From contig JBBAED010000003.1 of NCBI GenBank assembly GCA_041656115.1, positions 1-64,000 on the forward strand: DNA of 64,000 nucleotides, read 5' to 3'. A program made the translations under genes and the position numbers. Every line of letters begins with the position of its first letter. Positions within the stretch are counted from its first letter, which is position 1. The notes under the pieces are model-generated. The model saw only the letters and a program-made list of their open reading frames with translations, did no database searches and had not been told where the DNA came from. Source of the DNA: Dehalococcoidales bacterium (GTDB lineage: Bacteria; Chloroflexota; Dehalococcoidia; Dehalococcoidales; UBA5627). Positions 35,807 through 47,190 of this stretch are shown piece by piece.

Positions 35807-36762
35807 TGGCAAAAAAGAAAGGCTGTTTGGGTTGCTCTTTTCCAGTTGCTATTATAATTCTTTTGGCTTTATTGGGTATCGGGGTTGTCAGCTTCCTGAG
35901 CGGTACGCTCGGTAAAGTATTCTTTGGTGATTTGGGTCTTCCCGCTTGGCTTTCCGTGCCCACTCCGAGTCCGGAAATTCCGGCATCAACACTGTTTCAT
36001 GTTTTCAATTATCCCGTTACCAACACGACCATAACCGCTTGGTTGTCAATTATTCTTTTGACGGTTGTGTTTTACTTTGGCACCCGCAAACTAAAAATGG
36101 TTCCGGGTCGCTTCCAAATGGCGCTTGAATCCGTTATCGGCTATGTCAGCGATTTATGCAACGATGTAGTCGGTGAAAAATACGGGCGCAAGTTCTTTGT
36201 ATTTGTTACCACTATTTTCCTGTTTGTTATTACCAACGCTTGGATGGGGTTAATTCCCGGTGTAGGGTCTATTATTGTTCATACAGCCGAGGGTGAAGCC
36301 GAACTCTTTAGGGCCGCTAACACTGATATTAACCTGCCGTTGGCATTGGCAATCCTCGCGTTCTTTTTTATTGAATATTGGGGTATTAAAATTAACGGTT
36401 TCAAATACTTTGGCAGGTTTGCCAATACCCGTAAATTCACATCTTCAACCGGTAAATTACTAAAGGGAGATGTTAAGGCCGGAATCGGCGGTATGCTGCT
36501 CGGTTTTATCGATATTTTCATCGGAATTATTGAACTCTTCAGTGAGCTGATGCGCATTGTCAGTTTTACCTTCCGACTTTTTGGCAATATGATCGGCGGT
36601 GAGATACTGCTTCTTATGATGTTATCGCTCGCGCCTTTCCTGTTGGCGATTCCTTTTTACGGATTGGAAGTCCTTGTCGGCTTTATCCAGGCGCTTGTTT
36701 TCTCAAGCCTGACATTGGTGTTCACTCAAATGGCTATTACACCCTCGCATCAAGAGGATTAA
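35806..36762 (+). CDS. atpB: F1Fo ATP synthase subunit a
   Basis: 318 residues. The essential stator arginine is in FSELMRIVSFTFRLFGNMIGGEIL; the last helices contain EVLVGFIQALVFSSLTLVF. An extra N-terminal hydrophobic segment (about 10-32, after KKKGCLGC) and a Pro/Ser-rich loop precede the usual fold, making it longer than E. coli AtpB (271). It forms the proton half-channels beside the c-ring. GTG start overlapping the upstream stop. Confidence 0.94.
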   Translation: MAKKKGCLGCSFPVAIIILLALLGIGVVSFLSGTLGKVFFGDLGLPAWLSVPTPSPEIPASTLFHVFNYPVTNTTITAWLSIILLTVVFYFGTRKLKMVPGRFQMALESVIGYVSDLCNDVVGEKYGRKFFVFVTTIFLFVITNAWMGLIPGVGSIIVHTAEGEAELFRAANTDINLPLALAILAFFFIEYWGIKINGFKYFGRFANTRKFTSSTGKLLKGDVKAGIGGMLLGFIDIFIGIIELFSELMRIVSFTFRLFGNMIGGEILLLMMLSLAPFLLAIPFYGLEVLVGFIQALVFSSLTLVFTQMAITPSHQED

Positions 36763-36806
36763 TATAAAAAGACTTAAAAAGAGTAAAATTTTTTGGAGGC
36801 ATTAAT

Positions 36807-37037
36807 ATGGAAGTAGAAGCATTGAAATTATTAGGCGCAGGTTTATGTATGGGCTTGGGTGCTATCGGTCCCGGAATCGGTATCGGTGTACTTGGCGCCG
36901 GAGCTGTTCAGGCGATTGCCAGGAATCCTGAAGCCAGAGGTCAGATTTTTACTAATATGATCTTGGCGCTTGCTCTTTCCGAAGCGTGTGCTATTTATGC
37001 TCTGGTAATTACTATTTTACTTCTGTTTGTTGTTTAG
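36807..37037 (+). CDS. atpE: F1Fo ATP synthase subunit c
   Basis: 76-residue two-helix hairpin with the polar loop ARNPEARGQ. The ion-carrying glutamate is in ALALSEACAIYALV. Helix 1 reads GPGIGIGVLG, with isoleucine where sodium-type rings have glutamine (GxGQG), and the residues after the glutamate are not Ser-Thr; both points favour protons over sodium. GGAGG precedes the ATG. Confidence 0.96.
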   Translation: MEVEALKLLGAGLCMGLGAIGPGIGIGVLGAGAVQAIARNPEARGQIFTNMILALALSEACAIYALVITILLLFVV

Positions 37038-37062
37038 TCGCGAAGTATAGAGGAGGATCCTT

Positions 37063-37563
37063 TTGGAAGGATTAGGAATCAATTTACCATTATTAATAAC
37101 ACAAATATTTAACTTCGGGCTCCTTTTAGTCCTGTTGTATATATTTGCCTATAAACCGATTATGAATATGCTTGACCAGCGTTCGGCAAAAATTAAGGAA
37201 AGCATTGACCAGACGGAGCAAATAAAAGAACAGGCGCAGCTTGCGGAAAAAGAGACGGCAAGGTTAATCGGCGAGGCCAGCAAAGAAGGTCAAAAGATAG
37301 TTGAGCAGGCTACGCTCGTTGCCGAAGAAACCAAGCAGAAGGCAAAACAGGATGCAAAAGTTGAAGCCGAAAAGCTGTTAATCAAGGCGAAAGCGGAAAT
37401 CGAAAGAGAACGCGACGAAGCTATCGGAGAACTTCGCAGTGCTTTTGCCGATTTGGCGATAATTGCCGCCGGTAAAGTAATTGCCGGTTCGTTAAGCGAA
37501 GAGCAGCATCGCCAATTGATAGACAAGGTGCTTGAAGAAAGCAGCGTTCTGAATAAAAATTAG
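37063..37563 (+). CDS. atpF: F1Fo ATP synthase subunit b
   Basis: 166 residues: N-terminal TM (about 7-28), then a long charged coiled coil typical of the b stalk (AQLAEKETARLIGEASKEGQ onwards) and the delta-binding end ADLAIIAAGKVIAGSL. TTG start with AGAGGAGG upstream. One b gene only, so a b2 homodimer is expected. Confidence 0.95.
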   Translation: MEGLGINLPLLITQIFNFGLLLVLLYIFAYKPIMNMLDQRSAKIKESIDQTEQIKEQAQLAEKETARLIGEASKEGQKIVEQATLVAEETKQKAKQDAKVEAEKLLIKAKAEIERERDEAIGELRSAFADLAIIAAGKVIAGSLSEEQHRQLIDKVLEESSVLNKN

Positions 37564-37585
37564 TTAAACGGTTTTTGGAGTTAAA

Positions 37586-38116
37586 GTGGCAAAAAAATTT
37601 TCTGCCAGAAGATATGCGCAGGCGCTCTTTGCCGTAGCGCAAGAGAAAAACAGGCTGGATGAAATATCGGTTGAGTTGGAGAATGTTGTTCAACTTAATT
37701 TCGATTCTGTTGTTTTCGCTTATTTGAGTAACCCGGTTATCAGTTTCAAAGAAAAAGAAACCTTGCTTGCCGGAAAGTTGCCGAATGTAGAGGAAACAGT
37801 TGTTAATCTAATCTATTTATTATTGGCTAACGGCAGAATAGATATGCTTCCTTCTATTATTAACGAATATCAGCAAATGGTTGACGATACCAAGGGTGTT
37901 GAGAGGGCCGAGGTTGTTACCGCTGTTCCTCTTACCGATGCCTTGAGAGGAAAAATCGCCGGCCGTTTGGGTGAAATGTTAAATAAGAAAATTGTAATTG
38001 AACCGGAAAGCACCGATCCGGGGTTAATCGGTGGGGTTGTCGTCAAGATTGGCGGTAAGTTGCTTGATGGCAGCACGAGGACTGCTTTAAATAATCTGAA
38101 AAAAGAAATCAGTTAG
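37586..38116 (+). CDS. atpH: F1Fo ATP synthase subunit delta
   Basis: 176-residue OSCP/delta subunit: ARRYAQALFAVAQEKNRLDEI at the N-terminus (the alpha-subunit contact) and the C-terminal signature DPGLIGGVVVKIGGKLLDGSTR. It links F1 to the b stalk. GTG start, 23 bases after atpF. Confidence 0.96.
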   Translation: MAKKFSARRYAQALFAVAQEKNRLDEISVELENVVQLNFDSVVFAYLSNPVISFKEKETLLAGKLPNVEETVVNLIYLLLANGRIDMLPSIINEYQQMVDDTKGVERAEVVTAVPLTDALRGKIAGRLGEMLNKKIVIEPESTDPGLIGGVVVKIGGKLLDGSTRTALNNLKKEIS

Positions 38117-38146
38117 TTTGTATAACTACCAAGCTGTACACAGGAG

Positions 38147-39667
38147 GTGGGTAATTTGGCTAAGGGACAAGAAATAGTTTCAATCATCAAGCAACAAATT
38201 GAACAATTCGGCACCCAGGTAAATCTGGTTGACGTCGGAACGGTTATTGAGGTCGGCGACGGAATTGCCAGAATTTACGGGTTGGCCGGTGTTAAATACA
38301 ATGAAATGTTGGAGTTTCCCGGTGATGTAGTCGGTATAGCGCTTAACTTGGAAGAAGACAGCGTTGCCGCTATCCTTTTGGGCGATGCCGATAACATTAA
38401 AGAGGGCGACGAAGTTCGTGCCACCGGTAAAATCGCTGAGGTTCCGGTTGGCGAATCCTTAATCGGCAGGGTTGTTGATCCTCTGGGGAGGCCTTTAGAC
38501 GGTAAGGGTCCCATCAAAACACAAAGTACTCGCCCCCTTGAAAAAGTTGCTGCCAACGTTGTTTCACGTAAGTCGGTTAATACCCCGGTCCAAACCGGTA
38601 TTAAAGCGATTGACAGTATGATTCCCATTGGCAGGGGGCAGAGAGAGCTTATTATCGGCGACCGTTCAACCGGAAAGACTGCGGTTGCCTTGGATACGAT
38701 TGTTAACCAAAAAGGCGGCGATTTATATTGTATTTATGTCGCTATCGGACAGAAGGCTGCCAAGGTAGCTCAGATTGTCGCTAACTTAGAGGCACAGGGC
38801 GCTATGGAACATACCATTGTTGTCGCTGCCAATGCCTCCGAATCGGTTGCCTTACAATATTTGGCTCCGTTTGCCGGTTGTGCTATCGGCGAAGAGTTTA
38901 TGGAAAACGGCAAAGATGCCCTGATTGTTTATGACGATCTTTCCCGACACGGATGGGCATATCGCCAGTTATCGCTTTTACTTAGAAGGCCTCCCGGGCG
39001 AGAAGCCTATCCCGGAGATGTCTTCTATTTACACAGCCGTTTGTTGGAAAGGGCTGCCAGGCTCAACGATGAGTCAGGCGGCGGTTCTCTTACGGCGCTC
39101 CCGATTATTGAAACACAGGCCGGCGACGTTTCGGCTTATATCCCGACCAACGTTATTTCAATTACCGACGGTCAGATTTACCTTGAACCGGATCTCTTTA
39201 ACGCCGGTATCAGACCGGCCCTTAATATCGGTATTTCGGTATCCCGCGTCGGCAGTGCGGCCCAAACCAAGGCTATGAAGAAAGTGGCTGCCAAGTTGAA
39301 ATTGGCAATGGCACAATACCGGGAATTGGCCGCTTTTGCTCAGTTTGGTACCTCGGAGCTTGATAGAGCAACCAAATTGCAGATTGACCGGGGCAAGAGA
39401 ATTGAAGAGGTTTTAAAACAGCTCCAATTCGAACCGATGCCGGTTGAAAAGCAGGTCATTATTCTCTTTGCCGTTATCAACGGTTATATTGATGATTTGC
39501 CTGTTGATAGGGTCAAAGAATTCGAAAACAGATTGCTTAGTTCGATGAGTTCAACTCACTCCGAACTGGTTCAGAAATTGGCAAAAGAAAAGAACTTCGA
39601 TGACAAAATGGAAGAGGAAATGAAAGAAGCGATTGAAGATTTCAAGAAAAGCTTCAAGTATGTCTAG
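38147..39667 (+). CDS. atpA: F1Fo ATP synthase subunit alpha
   Basis: 506 residues. N-terminal beta-barrel, then the P-loop GDRSTGKT near residue 172 (serine replaces the usual glutamine of GDRQTGKT), [13 protein letters not shown] and [22 protein letters not shown]. Alpha supplies the non-catalytic nucleotide sites. TTG start with an AGGAGG site. Normal length. Confidence 0.97.
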   Translation: MGNLAKGQEIVSIIKQQIEQFGTQVNLVDVGTVIEVGDGIARIYGLAGVKYNEMLEFPGDVVGIALNLEEDSVAAILLGDADNIKEGDEVRATGKIAEVPVGESLIGRVVDPLGRPLDGKGPIKTQSTRPLEKVAANVVSRKSVNTPVQTGIKAIDSMIPIGRGQRELIIGDRSTGKTAVALDTIVNQKGGDLYCIYVAIGQKAAKVAQIVANLEAQGAMEHTIVVAANASESVALQYLAPFAGCAIGEEFMENGKDALIVYDDLSRHGWAYRQLSLLLRRPPGREAYPGDVFYLHSRLLERAARLNDESGGGSLTALPIIETQAGDVSAYIPTNVISITDGQIYLEPDLFNAGIRPALNIGISVSRVGSAAQTKAMKKVAAKLKLAMAQYRELAAFAQFGTSELDRATKLQIDRGKRIEEVLKQLQFEPMPVEKQVIILFAVINGYIDDLPVDRVKEFENRLLSSMSSTHSELVQKLAKEKNFDDKMEEEMKEAIEDFKKSFKYV

Positions 39668-39675
39668 GAGTGTAA

Positions 39676-40533
39676 ATGGCTAACATACGACTGATAAGAA
39701 ACCGTATAAGGGGCGTAAAAAACATTGCTAAGATTACCAAAGCAATGGAAATGATTGCCGCTTCAAAAATGAGGAAGGCCCAAGAATATGGCTTGGCCGG
39801 TCGTCCTTATTCGGAAAAAATTACGCAGGTTATTTCCAACTTGATGGCATTTACTTCCGGGCAGCCCTTGCATCCGTGCTTGGAAAGCAGGGAAGATGTC
39901 AAAAAGATTACTATAATTCATATAACACCCGATAGAGGCCTTGCCGGTGGTTTGGTCGGTAATATTAACCGCGTTACCGGTCGGTTTATTTTAGAAAAAA
40001 ACACCAAAGTCGGCGTTATTGCCGTTGGGAAAAAGGGCTTGGATTTCTTAAGAAGAACCGGCCGTCAAATCGATGCGGAATTTACGGGTTTAGGAGATTA
40101 TCCCGATTTGCTTTCGACCTTACCGATTTCTCACATTGTCCTTGACGAATTTCCCGCCGGTAATACGGACGAAGTATACATATCATATACCAAATTCATT
40201 AACACAATGTCACAGCAAGCGGTGATGGAGAAGTTGTTGCCCGTTGAGCCGGCTAAAATTCCTCCCACCGAAAATATTCCCTATACCTACGAGCCCGATG
40301 AAATTGCTGTTTTGAACGGGCTTATCCCTCGCTTTGTGGAAATGAAGGTATATCACGCAATTTTGGAATCTATCGCCAGCGAGCAATCGGCCAGAATGGT
40401 GGCAATGCGTAATGCTACGCAAAATGCCAAGGAATTGGTTCAGGATTTGACGCTGGTTTACAATAAAGCAAGACAAGAAATGATAACTAACGAGTTGCTG
40501 GACATTACCGGTGGCACAGCAGCTCTTGAGTAG
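39676..40533 (+). CDS. atpG: F1Fo ATP synthase subunit gamma
   Basis: 285 residues. The N-terminal helix IRLIRNRIRGVKNIAKITKAMEMIAASKMRKAQ and the C-terminal helix SEQSARMVAMRNATQNAKELVQDLTLVYNKARQ form the rotor coiled coil; DRGLAGGLVGNI is the usual central motif (normally GLCGGxN, here without the cysteine). It starts 9 bases after atpA. Confidence 0.97.
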   Translation: MANIRLIRNRIRGVKNIAKITKAMEMIAASKMRKAQEYGLAGRPYSEKITQVISNLMAFTSGQPLHPCLESREDVKKITIIHITPDRGLAGGLVGNINRVTGRFILEKNTKVGVIAVGKKGLDFLRRTGRQIDAEFTGLGDYPDLLSTLPISHIVLDEFPAGNTDEVYISYTKFINTMSQQAVMEKLLPVEPAKIPPTENIPYTYEPDEIAVLNGLIPRFVEMKVYHAILESIASEQSARMVAMRNATQNAKELVQDLTLVYNKARQEMITNELLDITGGTAALE

Positions 40534-41937
<1,404 letters not shown>

Positions 41938-41950
41938 GCGAGGGCTTAAT

Positions 41951-42376
41951 ATGAGTACAATTAAATTGGATATCGTAACGGCTGAGCGGTCGGTTTATTC
42001 CGATGATGTGGATATCGTTATTGCCCCCGGAATTGAGGGCGAACTCGGTATCCTCCCCAATCATGCGCCGATAATGACTATGCTCCAACCGGGTGAGCTG
42101 GTTGCCCGCAAAGGCAACGAAGAGTATTCGCTTGCTATCTCCGGCGGCTTTTTGGAAGTCCGCCCCGAGGGTGTAATTGTTTTAGCCGATTCCGCCGAAA
42201 GGGCAGAAGAGATTGATATTGCCAGAGCCGAAGAAGCTAAGGCACGCGCCGAAAAATTGATGTCTGAGAAATATGCCTCAGGCGAAGATATCGGTGCCTC
42301 GGAAGCCGCTTTACGCCGCTCTTTGGTCAGACTTAAGGTTGCCGAAAGGCGTAAGAAAAAGACCCCGCGTTATTAA
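41951..42376 (+). CDS. atpC: F1Fo ATP synthase subunit epsilon
   Basis: 141 residues: N-terminal beta sandwich ([36 protein letters not shown]) and a C-terminal helical hairpin (about 88-135), which in other species restrains ATP hydrolysis. The last gene of the complete nine-gene operon; a terminator follows. Confidence 0.96.
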   Translation: MSTIKLDIVTAERSVYSDDVDIVIAPGIEGELGILPNHAPIMTMLQPGELVARKGNEEYSLAISGGFLEVRPEGVIVLADSAERAEEIDIARAEEAKARAEKLMSEKYASGEDIGASEAALRRSLVRLKVAERRKKKTPRY

Positions 42377-42397
42377 ATCGTTCTAATTACAGATTAA

Positions 42398-42427
42398 AAA
42401 AAGGATGGGTTTTATCCCATCCTTTTT
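42398..42427. terminator. Terminator after the atp operon
   Basis: GGATGGG (42403-42409) and CCCATCC (42416-42422), extended by flanking A and T runs on either side, give a bidirectional Rho-independent terminator between atpC and khpA. Confidence 0.9.
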
Positions 42428-42522
42428 CATTTCTTCTTTTACCGCTAAGACACAACAAACCGTACAAATCGCCTTGTGATTTGCCGTAGTTCGGAATTTA
42501 TTTATCTGTTAACGGATGTAAA

Positions 42523-42750
42523 CTAGATTATATCAAGAGTGGCGCGAGTTCCGGCTTTGGCGGCTTTCACTCTGATTAAAGTCCTGATTGCTTGGGCAAT
42601 TCTGCCTTGTTTACCGATTATTCTGCCTTTATCTTCATCGGCAACCTGTAACTTGAGGGTGATTCCCTCTTCTCCGTCTTCTTCAGTCACAACCACAGCA
42701 TCCGGTGAGTTTACAAGAGACTTTGCTATGTATTCTACCAGTTCTTTCAT
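42523..42750 (-). CDS. khpA: KhpA-type KH domain RNA-binding protein
   Basis: 75 residues, a single KH domain with the GxxG loop as [17 protein letters not shown] (about 38-54). KhpA pairs with KhpB, which is encoded at 29.0 kb in this window. Its start codon overlaps the rpsP stop by four bases (ATGA), so the two are translationally coupled, as in many Gram-positive genomes. Confidence 0.95.
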   Translation of the reverse strand: MKELVEYIAKSLVNSPDAVVVTEEDGEEGITLKLQVADEDKGRIIGKQGRIAQAIRTLIRVKAAKAGTRATLDII

Positions 42751-43016
42751 GATTTCTCCTTTGTCGCCTTAAACTTATCTAAAATTCCTGCTTTTTTAAG
42801 CAGGCGACTAACGGTAACCGTGGGCTGGGCGCCCTGACCGAGCCATTTTAGGGCTTCCTGTTCGTCGATATTTACCGTCTCAGGGTCAGTCATAGGGTTA
42901 TACTGCCCGATAATTGCGATAAAATCTCCGTCCCTGGGTGAACGCGAATCGGCAACAACGACACGATACGCCGGTTTTTTAATAGAGCCAACACGTCTTA
43001 ATCTGATTTTTACCAT
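42747..43016 (-). CDS. rpsP: 30S ribosomal protein S16
   Basis: 89 residues matching S16: [30 protein letters not shown] at the N-terminus, then [32 protein letters not shown] normal-length S16 with a short Lys/Glu tail. First gene of the rpsP-khpA pair. Confidence 0.97.
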   Translation of the reverse strand: MVKIRLRRVGSIKKPAYRVVVADSRSPRDGDFIAIIGQYNPMTDPETVNIDEQEALKWLGQGAQPTVTVSRLLKKAGILDKFKATKEKS

Positions 43017-43049
43017 ATTTTACAGTTCTTTCCTACCTTACTTTCGTGT

Positions 43050-43079
43050 ATTATGCAACAAAATATACGTACATGTCAA
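43050..43079 (-). promoter_or_regulatory. Sigma-70 promoter of rpsP-khpA
   Basis: On the minus strand TTGACA (complement of 43074-43079), an 18-base spacer and CATAAT (complement of 43050-43055), about 35 bases upstream of rpsP. Confidence 0.7.
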
Positions 43080-43362
43080 CAGTATTGAAATGTTGCGTCT
43101 CTAAATCATACCTGCTTTCGGCCTAAAATTCAATCATAACAATACCGATTTTTAAGTAAATACTTGAGAGCGCTTAAAATCAAAAACCAGCTTTGCCCCG
43201 TATGAAGCCTCGGATATCTTCGTCTAGCCGCTCTTACAGCGTTTGAGGGCTTACGGTGTTATCCTAAATCTTCCTTGAGCCTCTCTTTTTAAATAATGAC
43301 TTGTAATAAAAGAGGCTAATAAATTAAACTAATTAAACCGATAGAATTTTTTAAGGAGTATT
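43080..43362. other. Intergenic region with an inverted repeat
   Basis: The 346-base gap between the divergent rpsP and prfB genes holds the rpsP promoter and, at 43278-43284/43321-43327, the inverted pair AGCCTCT/AGAGGCT with T- and A-rich inner flanks. It could be a hairpin in the prfB leader or an attenuator. No reading frame or known RNA motif is recognised. Confidence 0.4.
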
Positions 43363-44470
43363 ATGAGCGAGCTATCGAATAAATTGGAAGATTTTAAACA
43401 AAGAATTTCATCAGCATTGGTGCGTCTTTGACGTCCCTGCCAAAGAAAAACAGATTGCCGAGATAGAAGAGCAGATTTTAGCGGAAGATTTTTGGCAGGA
43501 CTCCGCAAAAGCTCAAGAGGTTATGCGCTTTTTGTCCGATCTTAAAAAAACGGTTGAACAATGGCGCGGTTTGGAGTGCAAAGTATTTGACATAACCGAA
43601 CTGGCGGAGCTTGTTGCCGATGATAATGAACCTTCTTTAGACCGCGAAATCAATAAAGAAATCGATTCCATAGAATCTCAGATTGAAGAACTGGAATTTA
43701 GGTTATCTTTTAGCGGCGGTTATGATAAGAACAAAGCCATAATTTCAATTTATGCCGGTGCCGGCGGTGTTGAATCCCAGGATTGGGCCGAGATGCTTTT
43801 ACGAATGTATCTGCGTTGGGCCGAAAATAAAAAGTACAATGCCGAGGTGCTCGATATTTCCTACGGCGAAGAGGCCGGTATTAAAACCGTTATACTTTCG
43901 GTGGCGCAGGAATTTGCTTTCGGGTATTTAAAATCGGAGCACGGGGTGCATCGGCTTGTGCGCCTTTCTCCGTTTGATGCCGATCATGCCCGCCATACTT
44001 CGTTTGCCTTGGTTGAGGTAATGCCCGAAGCGGAAGGGGATGTTGATATCAATATTATCCCCGACGACTTAAAAATCGAAACTTTTAGAGCCAGTGGTCC
44101 CGGAGGGCAAAACGTGCAAAAAACCAGCAGTGCGGTTAGGATTACTCATATCCCGAGCGGTACGGTGGTTAGCTGTCAAAGCGAGCGTTCTCAGCACCAA
44201 AACAAAGAGTCGGCAATGAAGATTTTACTTTCCAGGCTCCTCAAACAAGAGCTTGAAAAACGTGCCTTGGAAAGGGCAAAGCTAAAAGGGGAACGTATCG
44301 TTGCCGGTTGGAGCAATCAAATCAGAAGTTATGTTTTACATCCCTATAAAATGGTTAAAGATCACCGCACCGATTACCAAACGGGTGATCCGGACGCGGT
44401 CTTGGAAGGTGATTTGGACGGGTTTATTAACGCCTATTTAAGGTCCGGGCTCGGAGATGACAATGATTAA
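43363..44470 (+). CDS. prfB: Peptide chain release factor 2 (programmed +1 frameshift)
   Basis: RF2 of about 368 residues made from two frames: ATG 43363 to CTT 43426-43428, an in-frame TGA at 43429-43431, then continuation at GAC 43430. CTT-TGA-C is the classical autoregulatory RF2 shift site. Downstream are the stop-recognition SPF (RLSPFDADHARHTSFA) and the catalytic GGQ (RASGPGGQNVQKTSS). RF2 releases at UGA and UAA. The usual AGGGGG before the shift site is replaced by weak TTGGTG. AAGGAG precedes the ATG. Confidence 0.96.
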
Positions 44471-45578
44471 AAAAGCGGCAATTGTTCTGCTTTCGCTAAT
44501 ACTGATGACAGTCTCCTGTAATCCGTTTCTTGCGCAAAGCAGTTCGTTAAATGCCGTTAAACTCAACGATTCGATAGCGGTTTCTTTCCCCGATTCAATT
44601 CGGTTTAATCTTGGTATTGAAACCGATATCGCAATCAAAGATGTCAGGCTCCATTTTTTTGTCGAAAGAGCAAATTTCAGTGAAGTTACCCAAGAAATTA
44701 TTCTGTACGTCAATCCATTACCTCAACGATATTACGAGTTTAGTTGGGAATGGGATATGCGCACCACCGGTACAATGCCATCCGGCACGGTTATCCGATA
44801 TTGGTGGTCAGTTATCGATATTAGTGACAACCTGTATTTAACCGAAATAACCCCGTTTAGTTTTAACGATGGAAATTACAACTGGCAAAATTTAAACGAA
44901 AATAATGTTTCTTTATATTGGTATCAAGGCAGTACAAAATTTGCCGCCGAGTTAATGGAAACATGCCAGGATACCCTTTTAAGGTTAGGGGAGAGTACGG
45001 GTTCCTACCTTGAATTCCCGATTCGTATCTATATCTACTCAAGTTCTTCGGCATTAAGAAAAGCGATGCTTTTTGCCAAGGAATGGACAGGCGGTGTGGC
45101 TTACCCCGCTTACGGAGTGATTGCCATCGGAATTTCAACAACCTCTGTTGAATGGGGTAAAAGGGCGCTGGCGCATGAAATAGCGCATTTGGTTACCCAT
45201 CAAATGACTTCAAATCCTTATAACAGCATTCCGATTTGGTTAAACGAAGGGATATCGATGTATGCCGAGGGTGATTTGGAATCGGAATACGAATATTTCT
45301 TAAAGTCGGCGGTTACCGATGGAACATTGCTGTCGGTACAGAGTTTGTGCAGCCCGTTTTCTGCTGCTCCCGAACTTGGCTATTTGTCGTATGCCGAAAG
45401 CTACAGCCTGGTTGCTTTCTTAATTGAAGAGTACGGTCAAGCCAAAATCCACGAGCTGTTGAGGGTATTCAAAAACGGGTCAACTTACGATAACGCCTTT
45501 TTAGAGGTTTACGGGTTTGATTTGAAAACCTTAAACACCAAGTGGCATTCGTATATTAGCGGAGTATACGCTAATTAG
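44463..45578 (+). CDS. Peptidase MA-like metalloprotease, lipoprotein
   Basis: About 371 residues. A lipoprotein signal (lipobox MTVSC) is followed by an Ig-like N-terminal half and then a gluzincin core: ALAHEIAHLVTHQM holds HEIAH (zinc ligands and catalytic Glu), and IPIWLNEGISMYAEG holds the third ligand glutamate. This is the pattern of Peptidase_MA_2 proteins. I start at ATG 44463 because GGAG lies six bases upstream, inside the prfB 3' end; an ATG at 44457 is too close to it. It acts outside the membrane on an unknown protein or peptide substrate. Confidence 0.85.
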   Translation: MIKKAAIVLLSLILMTVSCNPFLAQSSSLNAVKLNDSIAVSFPDSIRFNLGIETDIAIKDVRLHFFVERANFSEVTQEIILYVNPLPQRYYEFSWEWDMRTTGTMPSGTVIRYWWSVIDISDNLYLTEITPFSFNDGNYNWQNLNENNVSLYWYQGSTKFAAELMETCQDTLLRLGESTGSYLEFPIRIYIYSSSSALRKAMLFAKEWTGGVAYPAYGVIAIGISTTSVEWGKRALAHEIAHLVTHQMTSNPYNSIPIWLNEGISMYAEGDLESEYEYFLKSAVTDGTLLSVQSLCSPFSAAPELGYLSYAESYSLVAFLIEEYGQAKIHELLRVFKNGSTYDNAFLEVYGFDLKTLNTKWHSYISGVYAN

Positions 45579-45584
45579 CGGCAG

Positions 45585-47189
45585 ATGATTATGAAAAAGA
45601 GATTATCTTTAATCGGTTCAATTATATTTGCTTTTGTTTTACTGTTTAGCACAATTCCGGCGGCTTGTAATTGTGAATGGATAGAAACAACTCCTGTTTC
45701 GGGGGATGTTCTGAATCTCTACGGCGATAATCCCTATACCCTCGACCCGGCGCTGGCCGGTGATTCCGTTTCCGTAAATTACATTCTCCAGATTTTTAGC
45801 GGGCTTGTCACTTTTAACGATAATCTTGAGGTTGTGCCTGATATTGCCGAAAACTGGGAAATAAGCGATGACAATTTAAAATACACCTTTTACTTAAAAA
45901 AGGATGTTTATTTTCATAACGGAGAAAACGTAACCGCCCGGGATTTCAAATATTCCTGGGAACGTGCGTGCAATCCTTTAACGGGCTCACAAACGGCATC
46001 GATGTATTTGGGTGATATCCTTGGGGCAACCGATTTTATTTTGGGGCGCACAAACTCAATTAACGGCGTTGAAGTAATTAACGATTATACGCTGCAAATA
46101 ACCTTGGGAAAACCGGTCAATTACTTTTTGGAGAAACTAAGTTATCCGGTTTCCTTTGTCCTCGATCGGAACAATATCTCCGACGGTAAAAATTGGTGGC
46201 TAAAACCTAACGGCACCGGACCTTTTCAGCTTTCCTCCTGGAAAGAAGGCAGTGAGCTGGTTCTTAAGCGTAACGATAACTACTACGGGAACGTTGCCAA
46301 ATTGGATTACGTTGTTTACAAAATAATGGCCGGTATCGAATTCGATATGTATGAAACCGGTGAAATCGATGTCTGTAACGTCGGGCTTAGTAACATTTAT
46401 CGCGTTACCGATAAGGACGGAGGGTTCTATAATCAATTTTACAGCATTCCCGAATTAAGTTTGATGTATATGTGCTTTAACTGCTCAGTCCCTCCGTTTG
46501 ACGATAAAAATGTTCGCCGTGCATTCGCAATGGCTATCGATAAACAAAAACTTGTTTCTTTAGTGTTTAACGATACGGTAACCGAGGCTGACGGTATCGT
46601 TCCCCTGGGGACGCCCGGTTATAGTGAAAATATTATGCCGTTAGCCTTTGATAAAGAACAGGCTCTGTTACTGATTAACGATTCAATATACGGTGACGTC
46701 GCAAATTTACCCGAAATTGTGATTACCTCCGGCGGGTACGGCGGCAGGATATCAACAGTCTTGGAAGCGGTTATTAACGAATGGCAGATAAACCTCGGTG
46801 TTACGGTTTCGGTTAGACAACTCGAACCCCAAGTCTTCTTATATTCGCTTGCAGAGGAAAAAGACAACGTCTTTTTATGGGGATGGAGTGCCGACTACCC
46901 TCACCCGCAAAATTTCCTTCAAATCCTGTTTTACGGCGGCTCCGAGGGTAATTACGGTCAGTACGTAAGTAACGATGTCGATAATTTGCTTCGGTTGGCG
47001 GCGGTCGAACAAGATATCAACCAAAGTCTTAAACTTTACGCTGAAGCGGAGCAAATTTTAATTGATGATGCGGCTTGTATCCCTTTATACTTCGGTAAAA
47101 ACGATATTTTGGTTAAGCCGTATGTCGGAGGGTATAATTTGAATGCCTTGGGAACGGTGAAATTAAATGAGGTTTATTTAATAAAGTAG
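45585..47189 (+). CDS. Oligopeptide ABC transporter substrate-binding lipoprotein
   Basis: 534 residues, SBP_bac_5 (OppA/DppA) family. Lipobox PAAC, then LNLYGDNPYTLDPALAGDSV, the family signature region AENWEISDDNLKYTFYLKKDVYFHNGENVTARDFKYSWERA, and FDDKNVRRAFAMAIDKQ. It binds peptides or other oligomers outside the membrane. No permease or ATPase genes follow, so it is an orphan binding protein. It begins 7 bases after the metallopeptidase gene, which suggests a peptidase plus peptide-capture pair. An ATG at 45591 is an alternative start. Confidence 0.9.
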   Translation: MIMKKRLSLIGSIIFAFVLLFSTIPAACNCEWIETTPVSGDVLNLYGDNPYTLDPALAGDSVSVNYILQIFSGLVTFNDNLEVVPDIAENWEISDDNLKYTFYLKKDVYFHNGENVTARDFKYSWERACNPLTGSQTASMYLGDILGATDFILGRTNSINGVEVINDYTLQITLGKPVNYFLEKLSYPVSFVLDRNNISDGKNWWLKPNGTGPFQLSSWKEGSELVLKRNDNYYGNVAKLDYVVYKIMAGIEFDMYETGEIDVCNVGLSNIYRVTDKDGGFYNQFYSIPELSLMYMCFNCSVPPFDDKNVRRAFAMAIDKQKLVSLVFNDTVTEADGIVPLGTPGYSENIMPLAFDKEQALLLINDSIYGDVANLPEIVITSGGYGGRISTVLEAVINEWQINLGVTVSVRQLEPQVFLYSLAEEKDNVFLWGWSADYPHPQNFLQILFYGGSEGNYGQYVSNDVDNLLRLAAVEQDINQSLKLYAEAEQILIDDAACIPLYFGKNDILVKPYVGGYNLNALGTVKLNEVYLIK

Positions 47190-47190
47190 A

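Noticed and set aside
36807..37037. Sodium-dependent ATP synthase c-ring
   Set aside because: The glutamine in helix 1 and the Ser-Thr after the ion-binding glutamate, needed for sodium, are absent.
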